This document shows positions 1 to 10,600 of a stretch of 64,000 nucleotides of DNA, in pieces. The translations under genes and the position numbers were made by a program. Under the pieces are notes generated by a model that did not search any database, was not told where the DNA came from, and was given only the letters and a program-made list of their open reading frames with translations. Source of the DNA: Saprospiraceae bacterium (lineage in GTDB: Bacteria; Bacteroidota; Bacteroidia; Chitinophagales; Saprospiraceae); NCBI GenBank assembly GCA_016716185.1, contig JADJWV010000002.1:2642501-2706500 (forward strand), given 5' to 3'. How positions within the stretch are numbered: position 1 is the first letter of the stretch; each line of letters starts with the position of its first letter.

Positions 1-1032
1 TCCGGTGGTTCCGCTACAAACATCAGTCGCATTAAATGATGGTATTGTATAACTTACATTACACGAATTATATCTGGTAAAAAGTATGGAATCTCCCGGA
101 CACACAATTACCGGGGCCGTTGTGTCGGAGACGAGAATTTCCTGATTGTGCATGCGCAATGCACGAGTGCACCAATCCATCACAATCCATCTCCTCGTTA
201 TTTTAAACATACCTCCACACACAGGTATGGAATCATCCGTGTGCGTGGCCACTAAATTGCATAAATGACTTACCGTATCTCCAAACAAAGTTGGTACACC
301 TGTTGCATTTAAATCTGGATTCGGACAATAAACTGTATCATTTAATGGAAACAAAATACTATCCACACTGGCTTTTTTGAAATAAATATCCTGACTGCAC
401 GTACTTGAATTTCCAGATTGATCGGTAGCTATCCAATTCAGATGCATGACCATCGTATACCTGGAATTCAGACAATTAAACTGTTCCAATCGCATATCTG
501 CAAGAGCCATTGCATGGGATTGACAATTATCGGTGGCAAAAATAAATTGCGAATAATTGACTTCAAATGGATTCAGTGTACAGGATATGGTATCTGCCCT
601 GCAAACAATCGAAGGAGGTAATTTGTCCTCAACAATTAATTGAGTCCAGCAACTCATACCCGTAGTAGTATCGACAACGCTGGCTGTCAGATATTTTCCT
701 ATATCCGAGCAATAAACTTTATTTTGGCCAGTCTGTCCGACAAATACTTTAAATACACCATAATTATTGTGATTGTCGGTAAGCAACATCTTGGGTGTAA
801 TCAAAGCTTCGCCAAACTGGTCAACAGAAATCTGGACCTGCCCTTTACAACTAAGTTGCATAAAATTGCTGCCATCTTCAAAACTCAATTCAACTCCGTA
901 AGTTGAAGGCCAGTCCTCCGGAGTGGCCTTCAATTCATTACAGAATTCATATCCAAACATCAACATAAAAATAAATGCAGATACCTGGATAAACTGCTTT
1001 GGGATGGGATGATTTATAAAACAATTTTTCAT
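1..1032 (-). CDS. HYR-domain secreted protein, 3' end outside window
   Basis: The reverse strand is open from an ATG at 1032 to the left edge, about 344 residues, and continues beyond it. Translation starts MKNCFINHPIPK followed by a hydrophobic stretch (FIQVSAFIFMLMFG), a likely signal peptide. Residues about 50-110 form a module (LSCKGQVQISVD...ALITPKML) that also occurs in the 1313-aa and 2135-aa proteins of this window. HYR-like units begin near residues 130 (VEDKLPPSIVC) and 294 (VSDTTAPVIVC). HYR domains are immunoglobulin-like adhesion modules, so a surface or extracellular structural role is likely. It lies 42 bp downstream of the 1036-aa gene on the same strand, probably in one transcript. 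Whether it ends in a T9SS sorting domain cannot be seen. Confidence 0.8.
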   Translation of the reverse strand, partial: MKNCFINHPIPKQFIQVSAFIFMLMFGYEFCNELKATPEDWPSTYGVELSFEDGSNFMQLSCKGQVQISVDQFGEALITPKMLLTDNHNNYGVFKVFVGQTGQNKVYCSDIGKYLTASVVDTTTGMSCWTQLIVEDKLPPSIVCRADTISCTLNPFEVNYSQFIFATDNCQSHAMALADMRLEQFNCLNSRYTMVMHLNWIATDQSGNSSTCSQDIYFKKASVDSILFPLNDTVYCPNPDLNATGVPTLFGDTVSHLCNLVATHTDDSIPVCGGMFKITRRWIVMDWCTRALRMHNQEILVSDTTAPVIVCPGDSILFTRYNSCNVSYTIPSFNATDVCSGTTG

Positions 1033-1074
1033 ATGGTCATATTTAAAAAAATCAGCAGATGAAATGAGTTCAAT

Positions 1075-4000
1075 TTAAATTGCGATTACTTTCAATAATT
1101 TTATTTGCGTGCCATTTGATATTTTAATAAAATACACTCCCGGATTTCCGAAAATTTTCCGGTCAAGTGCAATTACATTAGCGCCTTTTTGCAAGCCGTA
1201 AGGAATACAAGAAATTGATCGCTGCTCAGGAGTAAGCACTTCAATATTTATTTGAGATTCAGAAGCTCCATTGATCCCGATCTGAATTTTATCTGTAAAT
1301 GGATTTGGTAAAAAATTCAAAATGTAAAAATTTGCATCACCACTTTTAGCCTCGCTCTCAAAATCATTTATACCAACTACTGAATGGTTTGTATACAACT
1401 CGCTTTTAAAGCCAGTCATCAATTCAGGAAATGGTATACACTCTGTTATTCTATTTTCAAATTTGATTTTAAATAAAGGATTGTATGAATTGATAGAAAT
1501 ACCTTTTACAGAATGGTAAGAAATTTTGATGCAATTATTGTTTTTGTAATAATTTCCCGGATTCCACTCCGGTAAATCACTTTGTACTTCTTGAATTTGA
1601 TTCAAACAAAGTCCCTTCAACTCCATACCAATCTGAAGTCCTGTAAGGTCACGTGGTTGATTCAAATAAAATTCAAGAATATTATCTTTAATTCTGTAAA
1701 ATATTTCTTCTGATTCAAAATAGTCTCCTGAAGCGTATCCGTGGGCTGTAAAACTTAAATTAACATCGCCAAGTTTAACTGCTTTGATATTTATTTTTGT
1801 ATCTTGATACAATTCTTCAAGCATAAGATCCTGGCAAGAATCCAATTCATAAAAAGGATCCTTTGGATCTTTAAATACATAATTTGGGTTTAAAAAAATG
1901 TAACTTTTATTATGCAGGAGATTCGAATCCCTGCCCAGTATAAGATTTCGAAGAAGGACCACATCCTTGGTACTCACAGAACGGTTCATGTCCATATCAG
2001 CTGCAAAAAATTTCGAAGGTTCATCGAAGAGTTCAATACCCAGAATATGGCGTTGAATCAATATGATGTCTGCTGTCGACAGTCCTTCAGAATAATTCTT
2101 TGAATGAGATGAATAAAGATGTGCTTCTGCACTTGCAGGAATATCAGAAAAAATAAAAGACCCGTCGTTCGAAGTCTGCGATGTTTTATCCGTTTTTAGT
2201 GTTGACAATTTTACTTCAACTTCTTTCACAGGCTGTCCATTCTGTGTGAGGATCCGGCCTTCCAATTTTACAGGTTTCAATCCTGTCGGGCAATGAGAAA
2301 ATACATCGTCGATGACCAGGAAGGTATATACCTCACTACTGTTTCCGGCTTCATCCCAAACAACCAACTTGATATCTCTTCTACCCTGACTATCGCATGT
2401 ATAAACTCTCAAAGTATCGTTGATATCTGATGAATATGAAAAACGAAGATTTTTATCATCGGTACAATTGTCGCTGCTTTTATTGTTAAACAATCTTGCA
2501 GGAACGATCGTCATCGGTCCATTTGGCATTTGCGTCAAACTGGAGGACACGCCAAACATGGCAATGGCATAAGGTATTTTAGAATCCTGTACTTCCAGAA
2601 TTACCTGAAGCTGCCCTTCATTATGACAGGAATCCTTTGCGTAATAATATATAATGTGGCGGCCTACCGGATAAACGCCACTTGCATTTGGTCCCTTTCC
2701 GGTTTGATCGATAGACAGATCCCCATGGTAGTCTACTTCAAAACGAAAACTGATTTTATCATTGGAACCGCAATCTGTTGCACCAACTGATGGCAAGTTC
2801 ACCTGTCCGGGTTCACAGTTCGGAGTTTGGATTCCGACGATTGTATCCTGGATTCCAAACAATACCGGTGCTATGGTATCAAAAACTTTGATTTCCTGAG
2901 TATACGTATAATATCCATTGGCCGGCAGGTACGGATGAGGTTGAAAAAGCGGGTTGTATTTACACCAATCAATCACTTTCCATTTACGCAACACTTTGGC
3001 ACAAACTCCTCCATGATTAAAATGAAATATCTCATCATTTTTAGTGACCTGTACCAAAGCACAAGCATCGTCGTTTATGACCGGATAACCGGATTGAATA
3101 GTGTCCAGATCTATTCGGCAAGCATACACGGTCGTATGTAGCGGCCAGGTCAAATGAGCCGGATTTAGACCATCAAACGTATGTGATCTGTAAACGGTAA
3201 TGGTTTGCCGGCATGTGGTATTCAATCCATGGCGATCTGTTGCAATGTAAGTTCTGATAAATGTTCCGGAACCGCAAGCATCCAGATTATTCTCATCGCT
3301 CGTGTCAATATTACTAATACCGCAGTTATCAAAGTAATGAATAACTCCCTTTGATAGCAAGCTATCTAAATGAACCCCGCATTGTACTGTAAAATCAGGT
3401 GGGCATTCCAGTTCAGGAGCAATTTTATCATTGACCAATGCCTGGACCATACAATCGACATACCTGCCTCTCAATAAACTATCGCTTACCGGACCGGGGC
3501 CAGGATAAACATCGTAAACTCTTAATATCAAAAGGATAGCTTGCGAATCGGCATCGGCACAACAAAATCTGACGAGGTCATCAAAGGCATTGTCAGGATT
3601 TGCAGGCGATAGACAATCAGGGACCGAAGAGGCAAACATTCTTTTAATCTTAAAATAAAGATGATTACAATTGTCGCTTGAACCCCCATCGAATAAATAG
3701 GCGGGAGCTTCTGCAATGCCACTTTCGTTGATACTTATGGTCTGGGCCGGAGCGCAAACAACCTGGGGGAGTTGTGCATCGTGAACAGTTACTGTCATGG
3801 AATCGAGACCCGACATTCGGCAATCATCTTCAATACTGAAGTACACTTTAAAAACTCCAGGTGTAAAATAAAAGATGCCTCCATTTGTAGTCAAATTGCC
3901 ATAGGTACTGGAGGTTTGAAAGGTGAGATTTGGACTGCAATTTCCGCTGAAGGTAGCTGCAGGAATGAGAATGCTGGTATCACATCGCGACTGATTCCTG

Positions 4001-4185
4001 ATGTGAATGGTAATGTCAGGTGGAGCCTGCACATTAATGGCCATCGCAACATTAATCTTTTTTAACTCCAGTGCACCTGACCTGCCCTGATAAGATATCA
4101 AAAGAAATCCGATCAGGACAGACCAAAAGAAAAGGGAATTTTTAAAAACATGCCAAAATCGTTCTAAAGAGTTTATGGTGCACAT
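1075..4185 (-). CDS. HYR/dockerin-like T9SS type A cargo protein (1036 aa)
   Basis: Predicted secreted surface protein of unknown exact role. It starts with a hydrophobic segment (FFWSVLIGFLLISYQG) after a charged N-terminus. Several HYR-like cysteine-containing units follow (for example VNDKIAPELECPPDFTVQC). A carboxypeptidase-regulatory-like domain lies at about 640-700 (LEGRILTQNGQPVKEVEV). A dockerin-like calcium-binding pair lies at about 702-757 (LSTADIILIQRHILGI and AADMDMNRSVSTKDV). The C-terminal 80 residues look like a T9SS type A sorting domain (LNFLPNPFTDKIQIGI...GVYFIKI). The ATG at 4185 is the only methionine before the hydrophobic segment. The gene follows the terminator of the 2135-aa gene by about 370 bp, so it probably has its own promoter. 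The overall architecture matches the 2135-aa and 1313-aa proteins. Confidence 0.88.
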   Translation of the reverse strand: MCTINSLERFWHVFKNSLFFWSVLIGFLLISYQGRSGALELKKINVAMAINVQAPPDITIHIRNQSRCDTSILIPAATFSGNCSPNLTFQTSSTYGNLTTNGGIFYFTPGVFKVYFSIEDDCRMSGLDSMTVTVHDAQLPQVVCAPAQTISINESGIAEAPAYLFDGGSSDNCNHLYFKIKRMFASSVPDCLSPANPDNAFDDLVRFCCADADSQAILLILRVYDVYPGPGPVSDSLLRGRYVDCMVQALVNDKIAPELECPPDFTVQCGVHLDSLLSKGVIHYFDNCGISNIDTSDENNLDACGSGTFIRTYIATDRHGLNTTCRQTITVYRSHTFDGLNPAHLTWPLHTTVYACRIDLDTIQSGYPVINDDACALVQVTKNDEIFHFNHGGVCAKVLRKWKVIDWCKYNPLFQPHPYLPANGYYTYTQEIKVFDTIAPVLFGIQDTIVGIQTPNCEPGQVNLPSVGATDCGSNDKISFRFEVDYHGDLSIDQTGKGPNASGVYPVGRHIIYYYAKDSCHNEGQLQVILEVQDSKIPYAIAMFGVSSSLTQMPNGPMTIVPARLFNNKSSDNCTDDKNLRFSYSSDINDTLRVYTCDSQGRRDIKLVVWDEAGNSSEVYTFLVIDDVFSHCPTGLKPVKLEGRILTQNGQPVKEVEVKLSTLKTDKTSQTSNDGSFIFSDIPASAEAHLYSSHSKNYSEGLSTADIILIQRHILGIELFDEPSKFFAADMDMNRSVSTKDVVLLRNLILGRDSNLLHNKSYIFLNPNYVFKDPKDPFYELDSCQDLMLEELYQDTKINIKAVKLGDVNLSFTAHGYASGDYFESEEIFYRIKDNILEFYLNQPRDLTGLQIGMELKGLCLNQIQEVQSDLPEWNPGNYYKNNNCIKISYHSVKGISINSYNPLFKIKFENRITECIPFPELMTGFKSELYTNHSVVGINDFESEAKSGDANFYILNFLPNPFTDKIQIGINGASESQINIEVLTPEQRSISCIPYGLQKGANVIALDRKIFGNPGVYFIKISNGTQIKLLKVIAI

Positions 4186-4557
4186 ATTCGCTGAGTTTCA
4201 GTAAAAAAGATTCTGATGCATAGCTGGATCCAGATTAAAAAGATTTTTAAAAAGGATTCACTTAGCATCATCGCGAAGATTGAATCTGCGCGTGATTACT
4301 GCTCCTGGAAATGAGATAAGAAGAATTTTAGATTACTGAGCCTGGGAGGAATACTGTAGGTGGGCGGGGCTTAAGAATTCAATATGGCCCTTGGATAGCA
4401 GGACATAGCTTATTTAAATCACATTACAAAATTATGTAATATTTAAATAACTGCAAAACAATTTATTAAAAAATATTACATTTTTATTTTATATATATAA
4501 CTCACTATTACAAATAATTGAATATTAACAAATAATATAATGTGTTTGAATTTGAGT
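4186..4557. other. AT-rich intergenic region
   Basis: This stretch separates the 1036-aa gene from the terminator of the 2135-aa gene. The part from about 4420 to 4560 is very AT-rich with runs of A and T. No gene is visible. It should hold the promoter of the 1036-aa gene, but I found no convincing TAnnTTTG element. Confidence 0.5.
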
Positions 4558-4596
4558 AAAAAAAAAAGCCCCCTCCCGATTGCTCGAGAAGAGGCC
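4558..4596 (-). terminator. Rho-independent terminator after the 2135-aa gene
   Basis: On the minus strand about ten pairs (with G-T wobbles) form from CCTCTTCTCGA and TCGGGAGGGG around a GCAA tetraloop, followed by a run of about ten T. It lies 84 bp after the stop codon of the giant gene. A second perfect hairpin (GGCGAT / ATCGCC) precedes it at 4630-4647. Confidence 0.8.
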
Positions 4597-4670
4597 ATCC
4601 CAAAAACCGATTTAACTTTTCTCATGTTTGGCGATCTTAAAATCGCCGCACAAAGAGGACTTTGGGAGAT

Positions 4671-4692
4671 AGTGATCGATTAATCGATCACT
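4671..4692. repeat. 22-bp perfect palindrome over the stop codon
   Basis: AGTGATCGATT followed by its exact reverse complement AATCGATCACT. The palindrome contains the TAA stop (4680-4682) and the last codons (VID) of the 2135-aa gene. It could be a protein-binding site or an mRNA 3' hairpin; nothing shows which. Confidence 0.6.
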
Positions 4693-7600
4693 ACCATCCT
4701 CTTAGTTGCTGTATGGTTAACGGCATCCAACTGATAGTACAATACTCCACCAGCGTTCAGATCAGACTTCTGTACCTTCATGGTATTCAGTCCTTTTGTA
4801 CCCTGTGTTTCGTATACTCTCAATACTTTGCCTGTCACATCGTAGATGCTCAGTTTCACTGCACCTGCTTCAGGTAAGCGATAGCTGATCACGGTTTCCT
4901 TAGCAAATGGGTTCGGTGAGTTTTGGTACAATTCGAATACTCCGGATTCTACCACTCCTCTTTCCGTACGCACGCCAAGATTCACGTTATTGATATTCAA
5001 TGAAGCATCGTAAGCTTCTGCTGTGGTTACATCTGAAGTGATTGCCAACAAGCTTCCAATGCTGGACTGGCTGCTTGCGCGGAATACTACAGTGAATAAC
5101 GTTGCATCAGCATCTGCGCTTTGTGCAACTTTATTGTTCCAGCTGGTAGTCAAGATACCTTCATTGATTCTGTTTGTTCCAAAGTTGCTTTCATCGACAT
5201 TCAATACACCTGCTTCAACTCCTTCGAAGCTTAAAACCTGGCGATCGAATCTCAATGTGAACTGGTAACCTGAGATGTTGGTAAAGTTGCTTGATTTGAA
5301 TTCAACTCTGTACAGTTCACCTGCAACAGTATTGTTGTTATCAACTTCAAGATTTAATTTACCATTACTTCTGGTGCTGCTTCCAGCTACCTGATGACCT
5401 CTTGCAGTCGTATTAACATCACCCATTTTAACCGCAACGAAGTTTTCAATGACGTTAGAACCATTCTGAACATTAGTCTCAATCTCTTGTGGATAATCAT
5501 AAGGTTTAGTTGGATCTGCGAATACATAATTCTTCGGTACGAATGTCCATGACTGAACTTTGTTAAACTGGCTGTTTACACCTAAGATCAGTTTTCTGAT
5601 TTCAGATACGTCAGCCGCAGTGATCGTCTCACTCAAGTTTACGTCAGCAGCAATCAATTTGTATGGGCTATTCAATGTCTCGATTCCAAGAATATGTCTC
5701 TGAATCTTAACGATATCAGCTGTAGTTACTCCATTAACCGGGTCGTCATTTCTCAAAGGCTTAACCTTGTAAGTATTTGCAGCCAGGTCGCCGAATAAGT
5801 ATTTACCGTCTGCCAAAGTCAACATTTGTCTCATCATGTTATTTGACAAGTACAACTGAACATCAGCAAGTTCTGTTTCGTCATTATTCTCAGTTCTCAG
5901 ATCTCCGGTAATTCTACCTTTCAATGAACCTGTGTTAGGACAGATGTCCTGATTGTCCTGAACAATAACAACAGTTTTGCAATAGTCTGTATTTCCTTCT
6001 TCGTCTTCAACCCACATTTGAACATCAACTACCAATTCGTCATTTGCACCAGCGGCCACAAAATCAGAACAACAAATAGTGATTCCTGTCTTTGTAGGAT
6101 CTCCATCGAAATAGAACAACAGATCTTCTGCATCAGTACAGTTGTCAAAGCTTCCTCTGTCGAGGTCTTTTGCCCAAACAGTTACACAACCGCTAGCAGG
6201 CATTGGAACTGTGATCACACCTGTCAGACAGTATGGTGTTGGAGCTTTGCAGTCCTTCACTTCAAACAATTGACAAGTAATACCCACGTTTCCGCAACCA
6301 TCTTCAACATGCCAGCAGATGTTGTGAATACCTATTGGATAAGTACCACTTGCACTGAATGGATCATTTTCATTATCTGCATATGGATTGTCGTGGAACA
6401 ATGGTGTACGACCGGCAGCGAATTCTTTACGAGTCAACGGACCAACTACGGCATCTTTACCAGAGTATGCTCCTTTTCCATCGTTGAAGAAATCGATTTT
6501 GTATTCGTAGAATAACCAGTCAAGTGGGCTACAGTTATCAGTTGCATCAGCAGTGATGTTGATATGTCCGTAGCAAACGCCATTTGTTTTCACAGCAGGC
6601 TCACAATCGCCAACAGTAATGCTTACACTTGGCTTATCTGTATCTGTTACTTTAATAATCTGTAAGTATTCCCATCTTCCATTAACAGGATCCAGACTTG
6701 GATCGTATTGACACCAGTCAATAACCACCCAGGTACGGAGAACCTTGAAGCAAGCATCAGGCTCGATCGTAAACACTTCATCAAAATGCTCAATACTGAT
6801 CAAAGCACAAAGATCATCAGCACCATTCTCAACTGTAGGTCTTCCCAACAGCGGATTATCTGGGCTTAAATCTGCACCACAACCAGCGATGGTTGTTGCC
6901 TGACCTGTACAGTTACCTGGCCAGGTAATATCATCATCAGAATCGCAATTGTCAGCACGGTTGATATAGAATGGATCGCAATCAACCACCCAGATAGTCT
7001 GAGTTGCAGTGACGCTGATACCGTTAGGTCCGCGAGCAACAACAGTTCTGGTCAATTGACCCTGACCGCATTCGCGATTGTCATTTACACTGATGGTAGG
7101 ATTGTTTCCGCAAGCACTAAGTACATATCCGTCGAATCCCCAAGTCAGTTCATGCTTTCTGTCTGCATGTGCTGTATCGAACAATGCGCGATAGTAATCG
7201 CAAGCTCTGTTCCATGCTGGTGGATTTGATGGTGGTGCTCCAGGAACATAACCTGGGTAACCAGTGATATCATTTCTTACGCAATAGTTATAACATACGA
7301 GGTCGTTAGTAACCACTTTCTTTCTGTTCGTCAAATCTGTAACTACTCTACCGAAAGTAGGATCGTTAGGATCGTCGAGATTATCAACGTCAAACCAGAA
7401 CCAGCAGCTTACCACGATATTTGGTGGTGCAACAACTGTAGGAACGCTCTTGTCCTGAACCTCAACTTCAACCATACAATCGCTGAAGCGGTTGAACAGG
7501 TTACCACCTGGATTCATTCTGTTTGGTGCAATCGGACCAGCTCCAGTTTCGCGGTCGAATACGCGGAAGACCACCATTACTGTATTTCCAACATCAGAAC

Positions 7601-10600
7601 AACAGAATTTCACATGATCATCAAAATAGATCTGGTTACCATCGAGGATAGCATTGTCGTCACCATTGATACCTGCACAATTCGTACCGTTATCAGCCTG
7701 GTTTGCATTGCTACCGTTGTTGGTGCTTCTCAGGTGTTCCATACGGATCACTTTAAAGAAGATATGAGGTTGACAGTTGTCGAAACTTCCCTGATCAAAT
7801 GACTCAGCAAATATTTTTGCGAAGTTTTCGCCAGGAGATTGATTTCCGTTGATAGAAACAACAGTTTTTGCTTCGCAAACAGCAACAGGAGGAACGTTGT
7901 CCTGAACATTCAGGGCAATTCTTCTCTTTGTAATATTTCCACAGCAGTCTTCAGCAACGATATAACCATCCTGGATACCCAAAGGCATGTTTACAACAAC
8001 GTAACCGCTGGTCTCATTTCCTAAAACAGTACCATCAGCAACTTCAACAGTGTAATGAATTTCATTGCTGCAGTTGTCGATCAACCAAGCTGGTGGAACT
8101 TCCCAACGACCAGTACAAGTCCAAACTTCCATATTTACAATAACTGTATCAGGATAGAGGATCTTTGGTCCTTCAGCATCAGCAACTTTAATGATCTGGT
8201 TGACTCCACCGATTTCGCTGGTACACCAGTCCATAACAGTCCACTGTCTGATGATTTTGTAACATCCTACATCACCGGCATCGCAACCAGGAGTTGCAAG
8301 GTCAATGGTGATATCTTTCCAGGTTACACCTAAGTTTTTGCAGTTTACGCCACCAGGATAACCAGTACCGTGCCACATAACCACCTCATCTGGTCCCCAG
8401 CAAAGAGGATTGTTTGGCCTCCAGCTTGGGTGCGCAGGATAGTAGATTGGATATGGGCTTGGGTGACCAGCGTATTCGCCGGCATCGATACAGTTCCATC
8501 CCAATGTTCTTGGTAAACGCTCTCCAGCTAAATCACCCGCAGGGCTTGGAAGGAAACCACCTGTTGCAAACCAATGCGCAGAGTCAAGTAAGTAACCATC
8601 TACACAATATGGGGATGACAGATAGTGTGGAGTAACATCTTTATTTTGGTCAATCTTGCCATCACAAGACAGCATCGGATTTTCAATATTATCCCAGTTC
8701 AGTGGAACTTCAGCATCGCTCAAATGTCCCAATGAAACCTGAATAGTTTGAGAACAAACAGCTTTATTACCGGAGTTGTCTGTTGCAGTCCAAGTTCTGA
8801 CAATAATTCTGTCAAATCCCTGTGCACAACCTAAAATTGAAACATTGTCCTTATAAGTCAATCCAGCTCCACCACAATTCTCAACAACCGTTGGGAATCC
8901 GGTATAATTTGGAGATGTTGGAGAGTAGCAAGGTACGCAAGTATCTCTTGGACAAGAGATCGCAGGTGGCCATTTGTCTTCAACCGTAGCATGTCCCCAG
9001 CAGCTGTTGCCTGTAGCAGCATCGCGCACTGTAATTTTCAATTCACGGCCCAGATCTTGAATTCCAACCTGAACACCAGGCGCTTGAGCATCGCGATCTA
9101 TAATTGCATTGGTTACCCAATCGCGTACTTCAACAGTATAATCGTCATAACATTTGTATGGTCCACCAGAAAGAACTTCATCAGCAGAAATTGTAGCCAA
9201 ACAGTTTTCGTCGAGGCTGATTTGGATTTCATCGTGGCAAGCCAATGCAGTTACTGTATTTGGATATTCATTTACGCATACATCAAACATACAAGTACCT
9301 ACGTTACCCTTAGCATCTGTAGCTTCATAGCACAATGTTGTACATCCGATCGGGAAGTAACAACCCGGGCCATAAGGAATTCCGCAAGTTTGGCGAACGC
9401 GGATCATATTGTCTGCAGTTGCATAAATTACATTTCCTGTAAAACCGATAGGACGGCATATCCCCAAGGTTCCAAATCCGGCAGCCATATTATCAATTGC
9501 TCCTCCGGTAATTATACCTGTGCTGATCTGAAGTTTACCATCTCCAAATGGTCTTCCAGCATTGCAACCTCCAAAAGTTGAAAGTTTTACATCGTAAAGC
9601 GTACCGATACCCCCTACGAGGGTAATACCTCTGGTCTCTCCCGGGTCGAGAATTAAAGAAGATGCTCTGCTCGATCCCGTATTGATCACAAAGGTTCCAT
9701 CGCAGTTATAAACCGTATCTGTTTGTGGAGTGGTAGAACCTCCCAAGTACATGGTATCCAAAGAAGGAGCATTTTGAGCTGTTGTGCGAATTCCATCAGC
9801 AGCAACTGATCTTCTTACCAAAGTCCAAAGGCTTTTAGGCGATACACCGTTGCAACCCTGGAAATTAGGATTGTTGTTATAACCTGTTAAACCAGTTGTC
9901 CATGCGTCATTGGCAGCTGTTTTAGCATAACATTCAAAAATACCGTTTGGAGTAGGTGCACCAGAACATCCAGCGATAAAGTTTGCTACCAATCCGATAA
10001 TGGCCACTTTTTGAGCCGTATTATTCGTTGCATTAAATATCAAACCACCGGGGCGACCAAATGCGTAACCGCAGAAACCTCCTGTAGCCTGACAACCAAT
10101 AGAATTGGCTTCATTCACAAAGTTGTTTGCAGGACAGTTATCCATGGCCATGATAGGAGGTGCATCCCAGGAGCCTTCGCATTCACCAGGACCTAAGTTG
10201 ATAATAACCGCTTTAGGACATCCAATAAAAGTTGGAGGTTCAGTATCCTGAATGACAACCTGCTGGATACCTGTAACTGTTCCATCATTGGCATCAGATC
10301 TCCAGGTAATATAGTAAGTACCTCCAGAACCTGTTAAAACAGGCAGGTTACAATTATTGGTAATGTTGTTGGTACTTTCGCAGCAAGTTGTGGGAACTCT
10401 GATGGTAAAATTAGGTGAGCCCTCTCCAAAAGTTGAGGTGCTTTCCCATCCAATAGTAGGCTGTAAGCGAATAAAACTTCCGGTAGCATTTACTTCAGCA
10501 TTATAGACACCTTTAGGGATATTAATGGTGTCATTCATGCCATTTCCGGTAGTTACCGTACCTACCACACATCCGCCAACGCTAATACCAGGAGAAGTTG

